64,000 nt of DNA from Jatrophihabitans_A lederbergiae (GCF_031845305.1 NZ_JAVREH010000016.1:19126-83125); one strand, 5' to 3'; counted from the stretch's first letter, positions 34,413 to 44,239 are shown. Translations and numbers: made by a program. The notes: generated by a model not told the origin, from the letters alone.

Positions 34413-34736
34413 TCAGGCGGCCCGCGGCGGCGGGATCAGACGCTTGAGCTCACCACGTCTGCCCTCGACGATCTCGATGCCGTCGTTCGTGCGTTCAACG
34501 AGCTTGCGGTCCACGAGGGCGGAGAGCAGGTGCGCGCCCAGGCCACCACCCAGGTGCGGCCGACGGATCGCGCGGTCCAGGCACGGCGCAAGGAACACCC
34601 GGCGGCCGGCCTGAATCGCCGACAGTTCCGGCCCGAAATCGGCCAGCACCGTTTCGGCGGCGTCACCTGGCTCGAAAGCCCCGGCCCTGTCCGCGACCGG
34701 CCGCACGGCATCGCGCTGAAGCAACACGTCGAGCAT
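34413..34736 (-). CDS. Hypothetical protein, doubtful
   Basis: 107-codon frame with high third-position GC and a plausible composition (ETVLADFGPELSAIQAG...). No ribosome binding site, domain or known family is seen, and a plus-strand frame overlaps it fully. It could be a remnant. Confidence 0.25.
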   Translation of the reverse strand: MLDVLLQRDAVRPVADRAGAFEPGDAAETVLADFGPELSAIQAGRRVFLAPCLDRAIRRPHLGGGLGAHLLSALVDRKLVERTNDGIEIVEGRRGELKRLIPPPRAA

Positions 34737-34933
34737 GCCGACCCCGAGCGCTCCCGCGGCGTGGTCGTAGCAAAGCCGGATTGATTGCGCGACGCCCGAC
34801 GCCCGACGGCATCGGAAACGCGCCGCCAGCGAAGCCGGCGGCCTCCGGTCGGCTACTCACCGTGCCACGATGGTGTGGTTCGACGTCATGCCGAATGACC
34901 ATGCTGCGGATGGGCACTTGGACCTCACCCGGC

Positions 34934-35401
34934 TCAGCGGCGAGCGGCCGTGAGCGCCACCATGAACTGGCCACCGCCCGGTTCGATGCTGGTGCTGACC
35001 GCGAGTTCCGGCGCCAGCCGGCTGAACCGGTCGACGAGCCACCCGGCGGTCTTGTCCGCATCGGCCCGGCTCGGGCACCGGGCCACGACTTCACGGCCGC
35101 CGTTACGCCTCAACCGCTCGGCGACACCAATTAGCGGGGCCGAGTCGGCGACGAACAGCCTCGTTGGCCACGGCACCACTGGCTTGATCGCACCCTTTCG
35201 GGTGTTGCAGCCGCGGTGGGCCAACCGCTCGGCCGCGCCGGCGGGGCTCTTGCCCTTGGCGGCCTTGGCCGCCTTGGCGGTCGCCAGGCTGTCGACGCTC
35301 GGCCCGCGGTCGTCGTTGACCGACATCAGCGGGTCGACCGGTTCGTCGCAGAGCCAGCACCGCCAACCATCCCGCTCGGCCACCTCATCTAGCCGACTCA
35401 T
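34934..35401 (-). CDS. HNH-like zinc-binding protein
   Basis: 155 aa. The N-terminus reads MSRLDEVAERDGWRCWLCDE and is followed by AERLAHRGCNTRKG. These are the CxxC and H...C-N-rKG elements of the treble-clef fold found in HNH endonucleases, with the usual long insert (Ala/Lys-rich) between them. The catalytic His-His pair (DHI/DHV) of active HNH nucleases is replaced by SVDSL, so nuclease activity is doubtful. The C-terminal half (residues 90-155) looks like a small alpha/beta DNA- or protein-binding domain. It stands alone between remnants, with no operon partner. Confidence 0.7.
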   Translation of the reverse strand: MSRLDEVAERDGWRCWLCDEPVDPLMSVNDDRGPSVDSLATAKAAKAAKGKSPAGAAERLAHRGCNTRKGAIKPVVPWPTRLFVADSAPLIGVAERLRRNGGREVVARCPSRADADKTAGWLVDRFSRLAPELAVSTSIEPGGGQFMVALTAARR

Positions 35402-35478
35402 CGGGTGGCGGGGCGGACGTCAGCTGTGGTCACGGCGGCCACGCTAGCCTAAGGCGGTGGCCATCAATCCGTCGCCGT

Positions 35479-35560
35479 AGTTCGTGCTGCACGAGCACCG
35501 GGCGCCGGAGCCGCACGTCGACCTGCGACGCGACGGCTCGGCATGGTCGATCTCAACCAC
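35479..35560 (+). pseudogene. Possible remnant of LigD-type 3'-phosphoesterase domain
   Basis: One plus-strand frame reads FVLHEHRAPEPHVDLRRDGS, matching the spacing of conserved residues in the 3'-phosphoesterase domain of bacterial NHEJ ligases (FV..EH.A...H.D.R...DG). The frame is closed by a stop just upstream and degrades downstream. Only a fragment survives; the match rests on about 20 residues and is uncertain. Confidence 0.3.
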
Positions 35561-36599
35561 AAGCAGGCTGACTGGCGTGCTGGGCTTTCCCTCACGTCAC
35601 GGCGCCAGGCAGCCGGGCACCGACTCGGCCAATCAGCTGGGCTGATGTTGACGCGCCGCCGCCGCGGCGGGGACCAACGATGCGCGGGCTAACCGAGACG
35701 TCGCTGGTGGCGAACACATCGACGTGGTCGACGCCGCGACCGTCGACACGATGATCGGAACCTGGTCGCGTTTCTGCAGGCGCTTCGGCAGTGGCCTGAC
35801 GTCACGGCTCTGCCGGTCACGATCGAGTCGGGGCCTAACCCTGAACACAAGATCAGCAGTGGAATCGACCCCATGCGCACCGATCAGGCCGTGTCGCCGT
35901 TCACCGTGCTGGTGTTCGGCGAGCTGCGCGAGGCCGCCGGCGTCGGTTTGGCTGCCCAGTACACATGGTTGCGGTCGAGTTCGACGGCGCCGGCCGGGAC
36001 GAGCGCGGCGGGGAGGACATGGCTGCCGAAATCAGCCCCAGCTGCCTGACATCATCGAAGCCCGCACTCGTAAGCCCGGACCAACGGGAACAGCTCCAAC
36101 GTGAATCCCGCCCGTAGAGAGTCTGCACTGCCGCAGCCAGTCGATAGACGTGGGCACATTGGCCATGCACTCACCTCACAGTCGCCAGGTCAGCATTGTC
36201 AACGGCAGCAGAACTTTGACCCCCTTACGGCAGTGCCCGGGGGTCAGCATTCAGGCGCCGTCGACAAGCATCTCACCACTCGTGAAGTCGCCCTGGCCTT
36301 GCTCCAAGGAGCGCCTATACGCACTTGACAAGGTTGGTCGAGCGTTCGCGTGTCGAGCAGCGTGGCACCACTACCCGATTGAGCCTGCTCAGTTTGCCGG
36401 ACGCACCCCGAAGTACCGACCCGCAGGTCTCCGACACGACCCAATCTGAGCGGCTCGGATTACCCCGAGAACCTAGAAATTTCACCCGAATCCTCGAAGA
36501 AGTTTCAGTATCGAACGACACACCTCTTGCATCATGGCCCGTTTCGCCTGGTTCGATGGTGCCGGGCGTGGCATAGGGCGGCGCGATAGTCGGTTCGTG
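35561..36599. other. Degenerate coding remnants and relaxase upstream region (possible oriT location)
   Basis: From about 35745 to 35950 a plus-strand frame looks like real protein (NLVAFLQALRQWPDVTALPV, later VSPFTVLVFGELREAAG) but lacks a start and is broken at both ends. The last 450 bases before the relaxase hold no ORF of merit and only short hairpins such as GAGCCTGCTC (36383-36392). Relaxase genes commonly lie next to their origin of transfer, so oriT could be here, but I cannot identify a nic site. Confidence 0.35.
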
Positions 36600-39500
36600 A
36601 TGACGGTCCACAAGCTGACGGCGGGTGACGGGTACACCTACCTGACCCGCCAGGTGGCCGCTCACGACGCGACCAACCGCGGTTACGACAACCTCGGCGC
36701 CTACTACGACGAGAAGGGCGAAGCCCCCGGAGTTTGGATGGGTACCGGTGTAGGCGCCGTGCCGGAGTTTCGCCACGACGGCCCGGTGACCGAGGAAGAG
36801 ATGGTCGCCCTGTTCGGAGAGGGACGTCACCCCGACGCTAATCGGATCGAGCGGGCTGCCATCGCGGCCGGCAAGAACGACTCGCAGGTCGACCAGGCCA
36901 CTCGGCTGGGCAACCCCTACCGGGTCTACGAGCAGGCGAACATGTTCCACCGTCGCTCAGCGGGGGCGTTCCGCGATCACAACATCGCCTTTGGTCTGCA
37001 CGCCGACACCCCGGTGCCGCCCGAGGAGCGGGCGCGGATACGGACCGACCTGGCGCGGACGATGTTCGTCGAGACCTATGGCCGTCCTCCGGCCGATGCC
37101 CGCGAACTGTCCGGCCACTTGGCCCGGATCTCGCGGCAGTCCACCACCGCGGTCGCCGGATACGACCTTGCGTTCAGCCCGGTCAAGAGCGTGTCCACGT
37201 TGTGGGCGGTCGCTCCCCTTGACATCGCCCAGACCATCGAAGGGGCCCACCAAGATGCGGTGAAGGACACCGTGACCTGGTTGGAGAACAACGCGACCTA
37301 CACCCGTTCCGGGCGTAACGGCGTGGCTCAAATCGACACCCAGGGCCTGGTCGCGGCAGCGTTCACGCACCGCGACTCCCGGTCGGGTGACCCTGATTTG
37401 CACACCCATGTTGCGATCTCCAACAAGGTCCGGGCACTGGACGGGCGCTGGCTGGCTCTCGACGGCCGACCGTTGTTCAAGAACGGGGTGGCCGCCTCCG
37501 AGAGGTACAACACCCGTTTGGAGGCGCTGCTGATCCAGCGGCTCGGGGTGCAGTTCGCCGACCGACCCGGTGATGATCCGAGCAAGCGGCCTGTCCGCGA
37601 GATCGTCGGCGTGGACGGTCCGCTGCCGCGCCAGTGGTCTTCGCGGCGTGCTGCGATCGATGTCCGCCGGGCGGTGCTCTCGGCCCAGTTCCACGTCGAC
37701 CACGGCCGCCCGCCGACCCCGCACGAGGCGATCGCACTGGCTGGGCAGGCGAACAAAGAAACCCGGCAGGCCAAGCACGAACCGCGGTCCTACGCCGAGC
37801 AGCGCGCCACCTGGCGCACCGAGGCGCTGGCTGTGTTAGGGGGAGAAGCCGGGTTACGCGACTACCTCCGGGGCGCACTGCAGCACCGGCACAGCGGTCG
37901 CGACGCCCAGGCGATGACGCCGACGTGGGTGAACCAGACCGCCGTCACCGTGCTGTCGGTGGTCCAGTCCGGACGCGCGACGTGGCAACCCAACCACGTC
38001 CGGGCCGAGGCCGAACGGCAGGCGCGCGGCGCGGGAGTAAGGCTGGCTGATCTGGACCGCGCCGTCGACGCCGTCGTCGACGAAGCTCTCGTCCCAGCGC
38101 GGTCGATGCCGCTGGGCATCATCAGCGACCCAGGAGCAGACGTCGCCGAACCAGCCCCGCTGCGCCGTCGCGATGGAAGCTCCGTCTACACCGTGGCCGG
38201 AGCCCAGCTCTACACCTCCAGTGACATCATCGCCGCAGAGGAAGCGATCGTCGCCGCTGCCGGCCGACGCGACGGACGGCTGGTCAGCGCCGAGACCGTC
38301 AACCTGGCCTTGCTTGAGTCGAGGGCTAACGGTGTCGAACTCAACCCCGGCCAGGTCCAGATGGTTCACGAACTCGCGACCTCGGGAGCGCGGGCGCAAC
38401 TCGCGCTGGCCCCCGCCGGCACCGGCAAGACCACCGCCATGCGGGTGCTGTCACGGGCCTGGACGAGGCCGCAGGCCGACGGCGCCAACGGCGGACGCGT
38501 CGTAGGACTGGCGCCGTCGGCGGCTGCCGCCGCGGTGCTGCGCGAAGAGATCGACACCTCCACCGACACCATCGCTAAACTCGTCCATGCTCTGGAAACC
38601 GGCATCGACGTGCCGGACTGGGTCGCCAGCATCGGGCCGGACACCCTTGTGGTGATCGACGAGGCGGGCATGGCCGGGACCACAGATCTGGCCAAGGCCA
38701 TCGGCTACGTCACCGAACGGGGCGGGTCCGTGCGCCTGATCGGTGATGACCAGCAGCTCGCCGCGACCGGCGCAGGCGGTGTCCTGCGCGACGTGGCCGC
38801 CACCCACGGCGCGGTCACCCTGTCCCAGGTTCTGCGCTTCACCCACCCCGACACGGGTGCGCCCAACCACGCCGAAGGCGCCGCCTCGCTGGCACTGCGC
38901 GACGGTGACTCCGCTGCGATTGCTTACTACATCGACAACGGCCGGGTGCACGTCGGTGACATCACCACCGTCATCGACGACGCCTTCACCGCCTGGTCGA
39001 CCGACCGCGCCGCCGGCCGCGACGCCATCATGCTGGCCCCGACCCGCGACCTGGTCGCCGAACTCAACGACCGCGCCCGCCGCGACCGGCTCACCGACCA
39101 GGACGGCCCAACCGGGCGCGAAGTGCGCCTAATTGACCATTCCCACGCCTCGGCCGGCGACGCCATCATCACCCGCAAGAACAACCGCAAAACCCCCATC
39201 ACCGCCACTGACTGGGTCAAGAACGGTGACCGGTGGACCGTCGACACCGTCCGCGAGAACGGCGCCCTCGACGTCACCCACCTGCGCACCGGGCGGCACA
39301 TCACTCTCCCGGCGGAGTACGTCGCCCGGCACGTCAGCCTGGGCTACGCCACCACGGTGCACGGAGCTCAAGGCATCACCGCCGACGCCAGCCACACCGT
39401 CGCGACCGGGCAGGAATCGCGGCAGCTGCTCTACGTCGCCATGACTCGCGGCCGCCACGCCAACCACGTCTACCTCACCACCGCCGGTGACGGTGACCCG

Positions 39501-42500
39501 CACTCGGTCATCACCCGCGACGCCCTGCTGCCCCCCACCGCCGTCGACATCCTCACCCGGGTACTCGCACGCGACGGCTCTCCGAGCTCGGCCACCAGCG
39601 CGACCCGCGCCGCAGCGGACCCGGCCCGGCGCCTGCGCGACGGTGCCGACCAGTACCACGACGCCCTCGGAGTGGCCGCCGCCGACGTGCTCGGCGACAC
39701 CCGGATGGCCGAGATCGACGCCATCGCCGACACGATCATCCCAGGCCTGAGCCACCGCGAGGCCTATCCAGCACTGCGGGCGCACCTGGCGCTGCTTGCC
39801 GTCGACGGACACCATCCTGAGACGGTTCTGCGGCAGGCGCTGGACACCGGCCGCGGCCTCGACGACGCCCGCGATGTCGCCGCCGTCCTGGACTGGCGTC
39901 TGGACCCCACCGGGCACCGGTCGACTGGAACCGGCCCGCTGCCCTGGCTGCCCGCCATCCCCGACACGCTGCGCGACAACCCCGACTGGGGCCGGTACCT
40001 GGCGCGCAGGGTCGACGTCATCGCCACCGCCACCGCCGACGTCTCCACCCGTGCCCGCGACTGGACACCGACAAGCGCCCCCGCCTGGGCCAAGCCCATC
40101 ATCGACCGGAACCCTGACCTGGTCGCCGACCTCGCCGTCTGGCGAGCAGCCAACAACGTCGACGACGGGGACCGGCGACCCACCGGCCCACCGCTGCCCG
40201 CCGCCGCCGATGCCCGCGCCCAACGAACACTGAACGAGCGGGTCACCCGGCTGCTTGGCAACCCGACGACCGCTACCGGGCGATGGGCACCGCTCGCCGA
40301 CAGCATCGACCAGCGCATCACCGCCGACCCCTACTGGCCCACCCTCGCCGACCGGCTCACCGTCGCCGACCGCGCCGGCATCGACATCACCAGCCTCGTG
40401 CACACCGTCGGCCGGGAAACCCCGCTGCCCGACGAACAACCGGCCGCCGCGCTGTGGTGGCGCCTGTCCCGGCACCTCACCCCGGCCGCGATGACCGCCA
40501 CCGACCACTCGGTGTCTGACACCCTGCGCCCGGACTGGACACCGGTACTGCCCGACCTAGTCGGGCCAGCGGCCGCGGAGCGGATCGAAGCCGACCCCGC
40601 CTGGCCCGGCCTTGTCGCCGCCGTCACCCACGCCCGCCGCGGCGGCTGGGAACCCGAGCAGCTACTCACCACCGCTCACGACCTGCTGCGCAGCGGTCAC
40701 CCTGAGGACGAACCACTGCGCCCGGACGAACTCGCTACCGCTCTGGTCTGGAGAATCGGCATGCTCGCCGACACCACTCGGGCCTCCCCCGCCTACCTGC
40801 TGCCAAACACCGACGCAGCCTTCGACGATCACTGGCTGGCCAGCCTCGTCGAACCCGACCCGTCCACCGAGCCGGGCTCGGCATGGGCGTGGTCCGCGCA
40901 GGCGCACCACGCGACCGAGGAGCAGTCCTTGACCGGCTATCCGAGCGACGCCGAGATGGACGTGGCCATTGACGAGGCCAACAAGTGGGTCACCGCACTG
41001 GTCCCCCGCGAGCGGCTCGTTGACCTCAACACTCAGGCGGCGGCGTTCTTCGCCGACCACTACGCCGACGCGTGGGCGCCCGGTTACGTCACCGAGCGGC
41101 TCGGGTCCGACCTCACCGACGACCCACGTGCCACGGTGGGCTACGCCCCCGACAGGTGGACCGCGCTCACCAGCCACCTGCGCCGCCACGGCGCAACCGA
41201 TGAGGAGTTAGTAGGGGCCGGCCTGGGCAGCTATGCCTCCACCGGTCGCGTCATCGACCGGTTCCGGGACCGCCTGGTCGTGCCCATCAAAGCCGCCGGC
41301 CACGACGGGCAGACCGAGATCCACGGCTTCATCGGCCGCCGTAACCCCGCCAAAGCTGAAGCCGATGACGCCGGACCGAAATACCTCAACACCGCTGACA
41401 CCGACCTGTTCAGCAAGAGCCACGAGTTGTATGGCCTCGTCGAGAACGCTGAAGCCCTCGCCGCTGGCGCCACCCCCGTTCTGGTCGAGGGACCGATGGA
41501 CGCCATCGCGGTCACCCTCGCCGGCGACGGCGCCTATGTCGGCGTAGCTCCGCTGGGCACCGCATTCACCGACGTCCAAGCCAACGCGCTGCGGCCCTAC
41601 ATCGGGCCCGACCGGCCCGGGATCATCGTGGCCACTGACTCCGACCGCGCCGGTCAGCAAGCCGCACTTCGCGCCTTCTGGCAACTCACAGCCCGCGGAG
41701 ACAACCCCCGGCATCTCGTCGTGGCCAACGGCAAAGACCCAGCTGAACTCCTGCAGAACCGCGGCGCCGACGCGCTTCGAGACGGCCTCGCATCCGTCGT
41801 GCCGTTGGCTGACAGCGTCATCACCGCCCGCACCGCCACCTGGGCCGACCAGCTCGACACCGTCGAAGGTCGTGTGTTCACCGCCCGCGCCGCCGCGCAG
41901 GTCATAACCGCGCTGCCACCTGACCAGTGGCCGTCGCAGCTGGCCAGCATCGTCGCCCGCACCGGCATCTGGCCGGATACCGCCCTCGCTGAACTGTTCG
42001 ACGCGCACACCACCTGGTCGGCCGACCCGTACGCCGCCGCTCGTCGTCACCTGGCTGAACGCCTGCCAGATCCTGCTCCTGATGACACCGCTGCGCCGAC
42101 GTCGGCCACCAGCACGTCCGGACCCGCCGCGTACACCAACGACGAACCGACTTTGCCGTCCGTGACGGACCGGTGGTCTGCCCTGGCCGAAAGCGTGACG
42201 CCACGGCTGACCGACGACCCTGGCTGGCCGTCGCTCGCCGCGAGCCTCGATCGAGCCGAGCAAACCGGTTACGACGTCCGCAGCCGACTGCCGGCAATGG
42301 TCATCAGCCACCCGCTACCTGCCGAGCACGTCGCCCGCAGCGTGGAGTTCCGCCTCGCCGAAGCCTGGCCCGGATCCATCGCAGCGCGCAACCGCACAAT
42401 CATCAGGCCACCGCAGCCGGAGGCCTCACCACAGCCGATCGACCCAGCTGTCCTCAACGACCGGCCAGTCGACCGATCTGCAACGCGACTATTCCCGCGC

Positions 42501-42506
42501 AAGTGA
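36600..42506 (+). CDS. Conjugative relaxase-helicase-primase fusion (MobF/TraA type)
   Basis: 1968 aa; ATG 36600 gives the family start MTVHKLTAGDGYTYLTRQVA (an ATG at 36534 would add 22 unlikely residues). Residues 1-400 are a MobF relaxase with the metal-binding HxH in DPDLHTHVAISNK near 267. Residues about 570-960 form a RecD/TraI-like helicase (ALAPAGTGKTTAMRVL near 605; VVIDEAGMAGT; TTVHGAQGITAD; YVAMTRGRHAN). The C-terminus contains a DnaG-like primase: VEGPMDAIAVTLAG near 1627 and VATDSDRAGQQAA, a Toprim fold. Such fusions nick oriT, unwind and may prime the recipient strand. It is transcribed away from the type IV secretion operon. Confidence 0.93.
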   Translation: MTVHKLTAGDGYTYLTRQVAAHDATNRGYDNLGAYYDEKGEAPGVWMGTGVGAVPEFRHDGPVTEEEMVALFGEGRHPDANRIERAAIAAGKNDSQVDQATRLGNPYRVYEQANMFHRRSAGAFRDHNIAFGLHADTPVPPEERARIRTDLARTMFVETYGRPPADARELSGHLARISRQSTTAVAGYDLAFSPVKSVSTLWAVAPLDIAQTIEGAHQDAVKDTVTWLENNATYTRSGRNGVAQIDTQGLVAAAFTHRDSRSGDPDLHTHVAISNKVRALDGRWLALDGRPLFKNGVAASERYNTRLEALLIQRLGVQFADRPGDDPSKRPVREIVGVDGPLPRQWSSRRAAIDVRRAVLSAQFHVDHGRPPTPHEAIALAGQANKETRQAKHEPRSYAEQRATWRTEALAVLGGEAGLRDYLRGALQHRHSGRDAQAMTPTWVNQTAVTVLSVVQSGRATWQPNHVRAEAERQARGAGVRLADLDRAVDAVVDEALVPARSMPLGIISDPGADVAEPAPLRRRDGSSVYTVAGAQLYTSSDIIAAEEAIVAAAGRRDGRLVSAETVNLALLESRANGVELNPGQVQMVHELATSGARAQLALAPAGTGKTTAMRVLSRAWTRPQADGANGGRVVGLAPSAAAAAVLREEIDTSTDTIAKLVHALETGIDVPDWVASIGPDTLVVIDEAGMAGTTDLAKAIGYVTERGGSVRLIGDDQQLAATGAGGVLRDVAATHGAVTLSQVLRFTHPDTGAPNHAEGAASLALRDGDSAAIAYYIDNGRVHVGDITTVIDDAFTAWSTDRAAGRDAIMLAPTRDLVAELNDRARRDRLTDQDGPTGREVRLIDHSHASAGDAIITRKNNRKTPITATDWVKNGDRWTVDTVRENGALDVTHLRTGRHITLPAEYVARHVSLGYATTVHGAQGITADASHTVATGQESRQLLYVAMTRGRHANHVYLTTAGDGDPHSVITRDALLPPTAVDILTRVLARDGSPSSATSATRAAADPARRLRDGADQYHDALGVAAADVLGDTRMAEIDAIADTIIPGLSHREAYPALRAHLALLAVDGHHPETVLRQALDTGRGLDDARDVAAVLDWRLDPTGHRSTGTGPLPWLPAIPDTLRDNPDWGRYLARRVDVIATATADVSTRARDWTPTSAPAWAKPIIDRNPDLVADLAVWRAANNVDDGDRRPTGPPLPAAADARAQRTLNERVTRLLGNPTTATGRWAPLADSIDQRITADPYWPTLADRLTVADRAGIDITSLVHTVGRETPLPDEQPAAALWWRLSRHLTPAAMTATDHSVSDTLRPDWTPVLPDLVGPAAAERIEADPAWPGLVAAVTHARRGGWEPEQLLTTAHDLLRSGHPEDEPLRPDELATALVWRIGMLADTTRASPAYLLPNTDAAFDDHWLASLVEPDPSTEPGSAWAWSAQAHHATEEQSLTGYPSDAEMDVAIDEANKWVTALVPRERLVDLNTQAAAFFADHYADAWAPGYVTERLGSDLTDDPRATVGYAPDRWTALTSHLRRHGATDEELVGAGLGSYASTGRVIDRFRDRLVVPIKAAGHDGQTEIHGFIGRRNPAKAEADDAGPKYLNTADTDLFSKSHELYGLVENAEALAAGATPVLVEGPMDAIAVTLAGDGAYVGVAPLGTAFTDVQANALRPYIGPDRPGIIVATDSDRAGQQAALRAFWQLTARGDNPRHLVVANGKDPAELLQNRGADALRDGLASVVPLADSVITARTATWADQLDTVEGRVFTARAAAQVITALPPDQWPSQLASIVARTGIWPDTALAELFDAHTTWSADPYAAARRHLAERLPDPAPDDTAAPTSATSTSGPAAYTNDEPTLPSVTDRWSALAESVTPRLTDDPGWPSLAASLDRAEQTGYDVRSRLPAMVISHPLPAEHVARSVEFRLAEAWPGSIAARNRTIIRPPQPEASPQPIDPAVLNDRPVDRSATRLFPRK

Positions 42507-42876
42507 TTCAGCACAGTGATCTCAGTCGACAAACATGTTGGTGGTGGCCCTTCGTTTGAGCGCTTCAGAATGAGTGGCGACACCACCCCAACGACCGTCC
42601 AGCGCGAACGATCTTCGGAAAGGCCTAGGACCGTCCGGTACGCGTCAGGATGTGCGATGGGCACGTGGCCTCAGTGTCTGGGGTGTTTTTGATCGGCGCT
42701 TCCCCCTCTGGGCCTCGGTCCCTTCCCTCACGTTCGGCTACCGGGGCGAGCATTTAGGTTCTGCTGAGGCAAGGTATGGAGATGACCGCCGACGTTGGCC
42801 GAATGGTGACGCTACGGCGGGCCCTACACCGAGCGAGCTGAGGGCACTTGAAGCCCGAGACCCTGAGCCGGTCTGG
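42507..42876. other. Intergenic stretch, nothing recognised
   Basis: No supportable ORF, RNA or clear terminator. An imperfect inverted match (GTTGGTGGTG near 42537 and CACCACCCCAAC near 42583) is too widely spaced to call. Confidence 0.4.
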
Positions 42877-43412
42877 TCAGCCAGCCATGTCAGCGATGTG
42901 CTTCACCCATGAGGCGAGGTAGGGATCGTCAGGTGCATGCGGGTATGCACATCGGAACATCTTGGCTGTCTCCTCCGGCGTCCGGAATCCGCTGACCGGC
43001 CAGAGAGTAACGAGATCGTCGATGTCACGGTCACGACCGGCATACAGCTTCATCAGGAACAGCTGAGCCAAGGGCGCCCCCAGCACACGCAGTCGCGGCA
43101 GGCTCAGCAAAGTCTCGCACTCGTGGATATCGAACGTCGCGGGCATGAAACCGGCCGCGCGGTCGTTGAGCCAGGTCGGTGATAGGCCATGAATCGTTGC
43201 CACGGCCGCTACTGCGGCGACGAGTTCGACGTCAACGCGGTGCACGGTGTCGACGTCTGCTGTGGACTCCCGCAGCCCTCTCCAGGCCATGAGCGACCCG
43301 CCAACGATGACGAGCGTGTGCTGAGGGCCGGAGGCGCCAACTCCCCCGCCACCTCCTGCAAGCGGCTGCGGATATCGTCGGCGCCGAGCGGTTGGCCGTG
43401 GTTAGGCAGCAA
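42877..43412 (-). pseudogene. Nucleotidyltransferase-like toxin gene (DUF6036-like), frameshifted
   Basis: A TTG at 43412, overlapping the regulator stop by 11 bases, opens a frame LPNHGQPLGADDIRSRLQEVAGEL. The family-defining nucleotidyltransferase motif appears in another frame (LVIVGGSLMAWRGLRESTAD followed by VD), which runs to 42877 and contains FLMKLYAGRDRDIDDL. A single base missing near 43320-43330 (TTGGCGCC where TTGGGCGCC is expected) would join them into one protein of about 178 residues. The GGS...D.D motif and the helical C-terminus match small nucleotidyltransferases paired with XRE regulators. As read, the gene is broken; an assembly error is equally possible. Confidence 0.6.
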
Positions 43413-43995
43413 CGAAGTCCGAATCCCGCCACAGGCTGTTCTCGGTCATGACGATCTGCCGGGCGGCAAACTGGGGCGGCGTCGCACTTTCGGCGGCGGC
43501 CCGTATCCGGGGTGTCGCCGGGCTGAACCAAGGCTCACTCAGCGCCGGAACAGTCTTTGTCCATCCAGGGCGGGGCAACCCCGCGTCATCGCTCAATTTT
43601 TCGGCTAGAGCCGCCAGCAAATTGTCCATGAAATCCGACCCCGAGAGAGCAGGTCTGGCAATAGTGGCTGGTCCGCGCAGTTCTGGGTGCAAGGACAAGG
43701 CGTCAATCAGGGCGCGCAACCGCGTCCAATCCGGCCGGTCCTGCCCGCGGCCGTCGCGGTGCCATGCATTGTTGAGCGCCGCCAGACGCGGGATGTCGGC
43801 GTCGTGACTGTCCACCTCGAGTTGCTGTCCGGCGCCCGCGAGCAATTTGCGCAGCGTGCCGATCGTGGGATCGATCTGACCATGTTCGATGCGCCAGACC
43901 GTCGCGTAGGCCATGCCGGAACGTTCGGCCAGCGCGCGCATTGATAGGTCGGCCCGCTCACGCGCAGTCCTGACGAGCTCTGCCGACGTCCTCAT
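43402..43995 (-). CDS. XRE-family HTH regulator/antitoxin with C-terminal extension
   Basis: 197 aa from ATG 43995. The N-terminal HTH reads LVRTARERADLSMRALAERSG, then YATVWRIEHGQIDPTIGTL, a typical XRE domain. The remaining 130 residues have no domain I know. It is translationally coupled to the nucleotidyltransferase-like gene, the arrangement of HTH/nucleotidyltransferase toxin-antitoxin pairs carried on mobile elements. A perfect inverted repeat sits directly upstream and is probably its own operator. It likely binds and neutralises its partner as well as repressing the pair. Confidence 0.75.
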   Translation of the reverse strand: MRTSAELVRTARERADLSMRALAERSGMAYATVWRIEHGQIDPTIGTLRKLLAGAGQQLEVDSHDADIPRLAALNNAWHRDGRGQDRPDWTRLRALIDALSLHPELRGPATIARPALSGSDFMDNLLAALAEKLSDDAGLPRPGWTKTVPALSEPWFSPATPRIRAAAESATPPQFAARQIVMTENSLWRDSDFVAA

Positions 43996-44000
43996 GACTA

Positions 44001-44016
44001 GTAGCATATACGCTAC
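44001..44016. promoter_or_regulatory. Perfect inverted repeat operator (GTAGC-N6-GCTAC)
   Basis: GTAGCATATACGCTAC lies 5 bases upstream of the regulator's ATG, with the TATA core in the -10 region of a probably leaderless transcript. A palindrome overlapping the promoter of an XRE gene is the usual mark of autoregulation. Confidence 0.65.
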
Positions 44017-44089
44017 CGGTCGGTCCGGCTCGCACCTCACCGATCGCACGACACAACGATCCATGCGCCCCGCCAGCACGAGCGACGGC

Positions 44090-44239
44090 CTAGCGATGCA
44101 CCGCCGAGCCGTCGGCGTCGGGTGAACGCCAAGTGAGCCAACGGTGATGGCGACGTTGTGCGTGATCAGCCACAACCGCCGTCTCGAAAGTCAGGGTGGT
44201 GTCAGCCGATATGGACCCATTGTTCGTGGTTTCCTCCAT
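44090..44239 (-). CDS. Possible small protein (49 aa)
   Basis: ATG 44239 is preceded by GGAGGGAG at a 9-10 base distance, a strong ribosome binding site. The product starts MEETTNNGSISADTTLTFET and ends in a basic, Trp- and His-containing tail (HHRWLTWRS). No family is recognised. It could be a peptide gene read towards the toxin-antitoxin pair, or a remnant. Confidence 0.3.
   Translation of the reverse strand: MEETTNNGSISADTTLTFETAVVADHAQRRHHRWLTWRSPDADGSAVHR

Noticed and set aside
33753..34784. 343-codon plus-strand frame upstream of the NRPS operon
   Set aside because: Changes character several times, lacks a ribosome site and overlaps fragments in other frames; not a gene.
36534..36599. 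Upstream ATG for the relaxase
   Set aside because: The added 22 residues are not family-like; homologous relaxases start with MTVHKL, here at 36600.
39129..40508. 459-codon minus-strand frame inside the relaxase gene
   Set aside because: Gly/Val-rich mirror frame of the relaxase-helicase coding sequence with no motif.
42574..42912. 112-codon plus-strand frame after the relaxase
   Set aside because: No ribosome site, no motif, and it overlaps the end of the opposite-strand nucleotidyltransferase gene.
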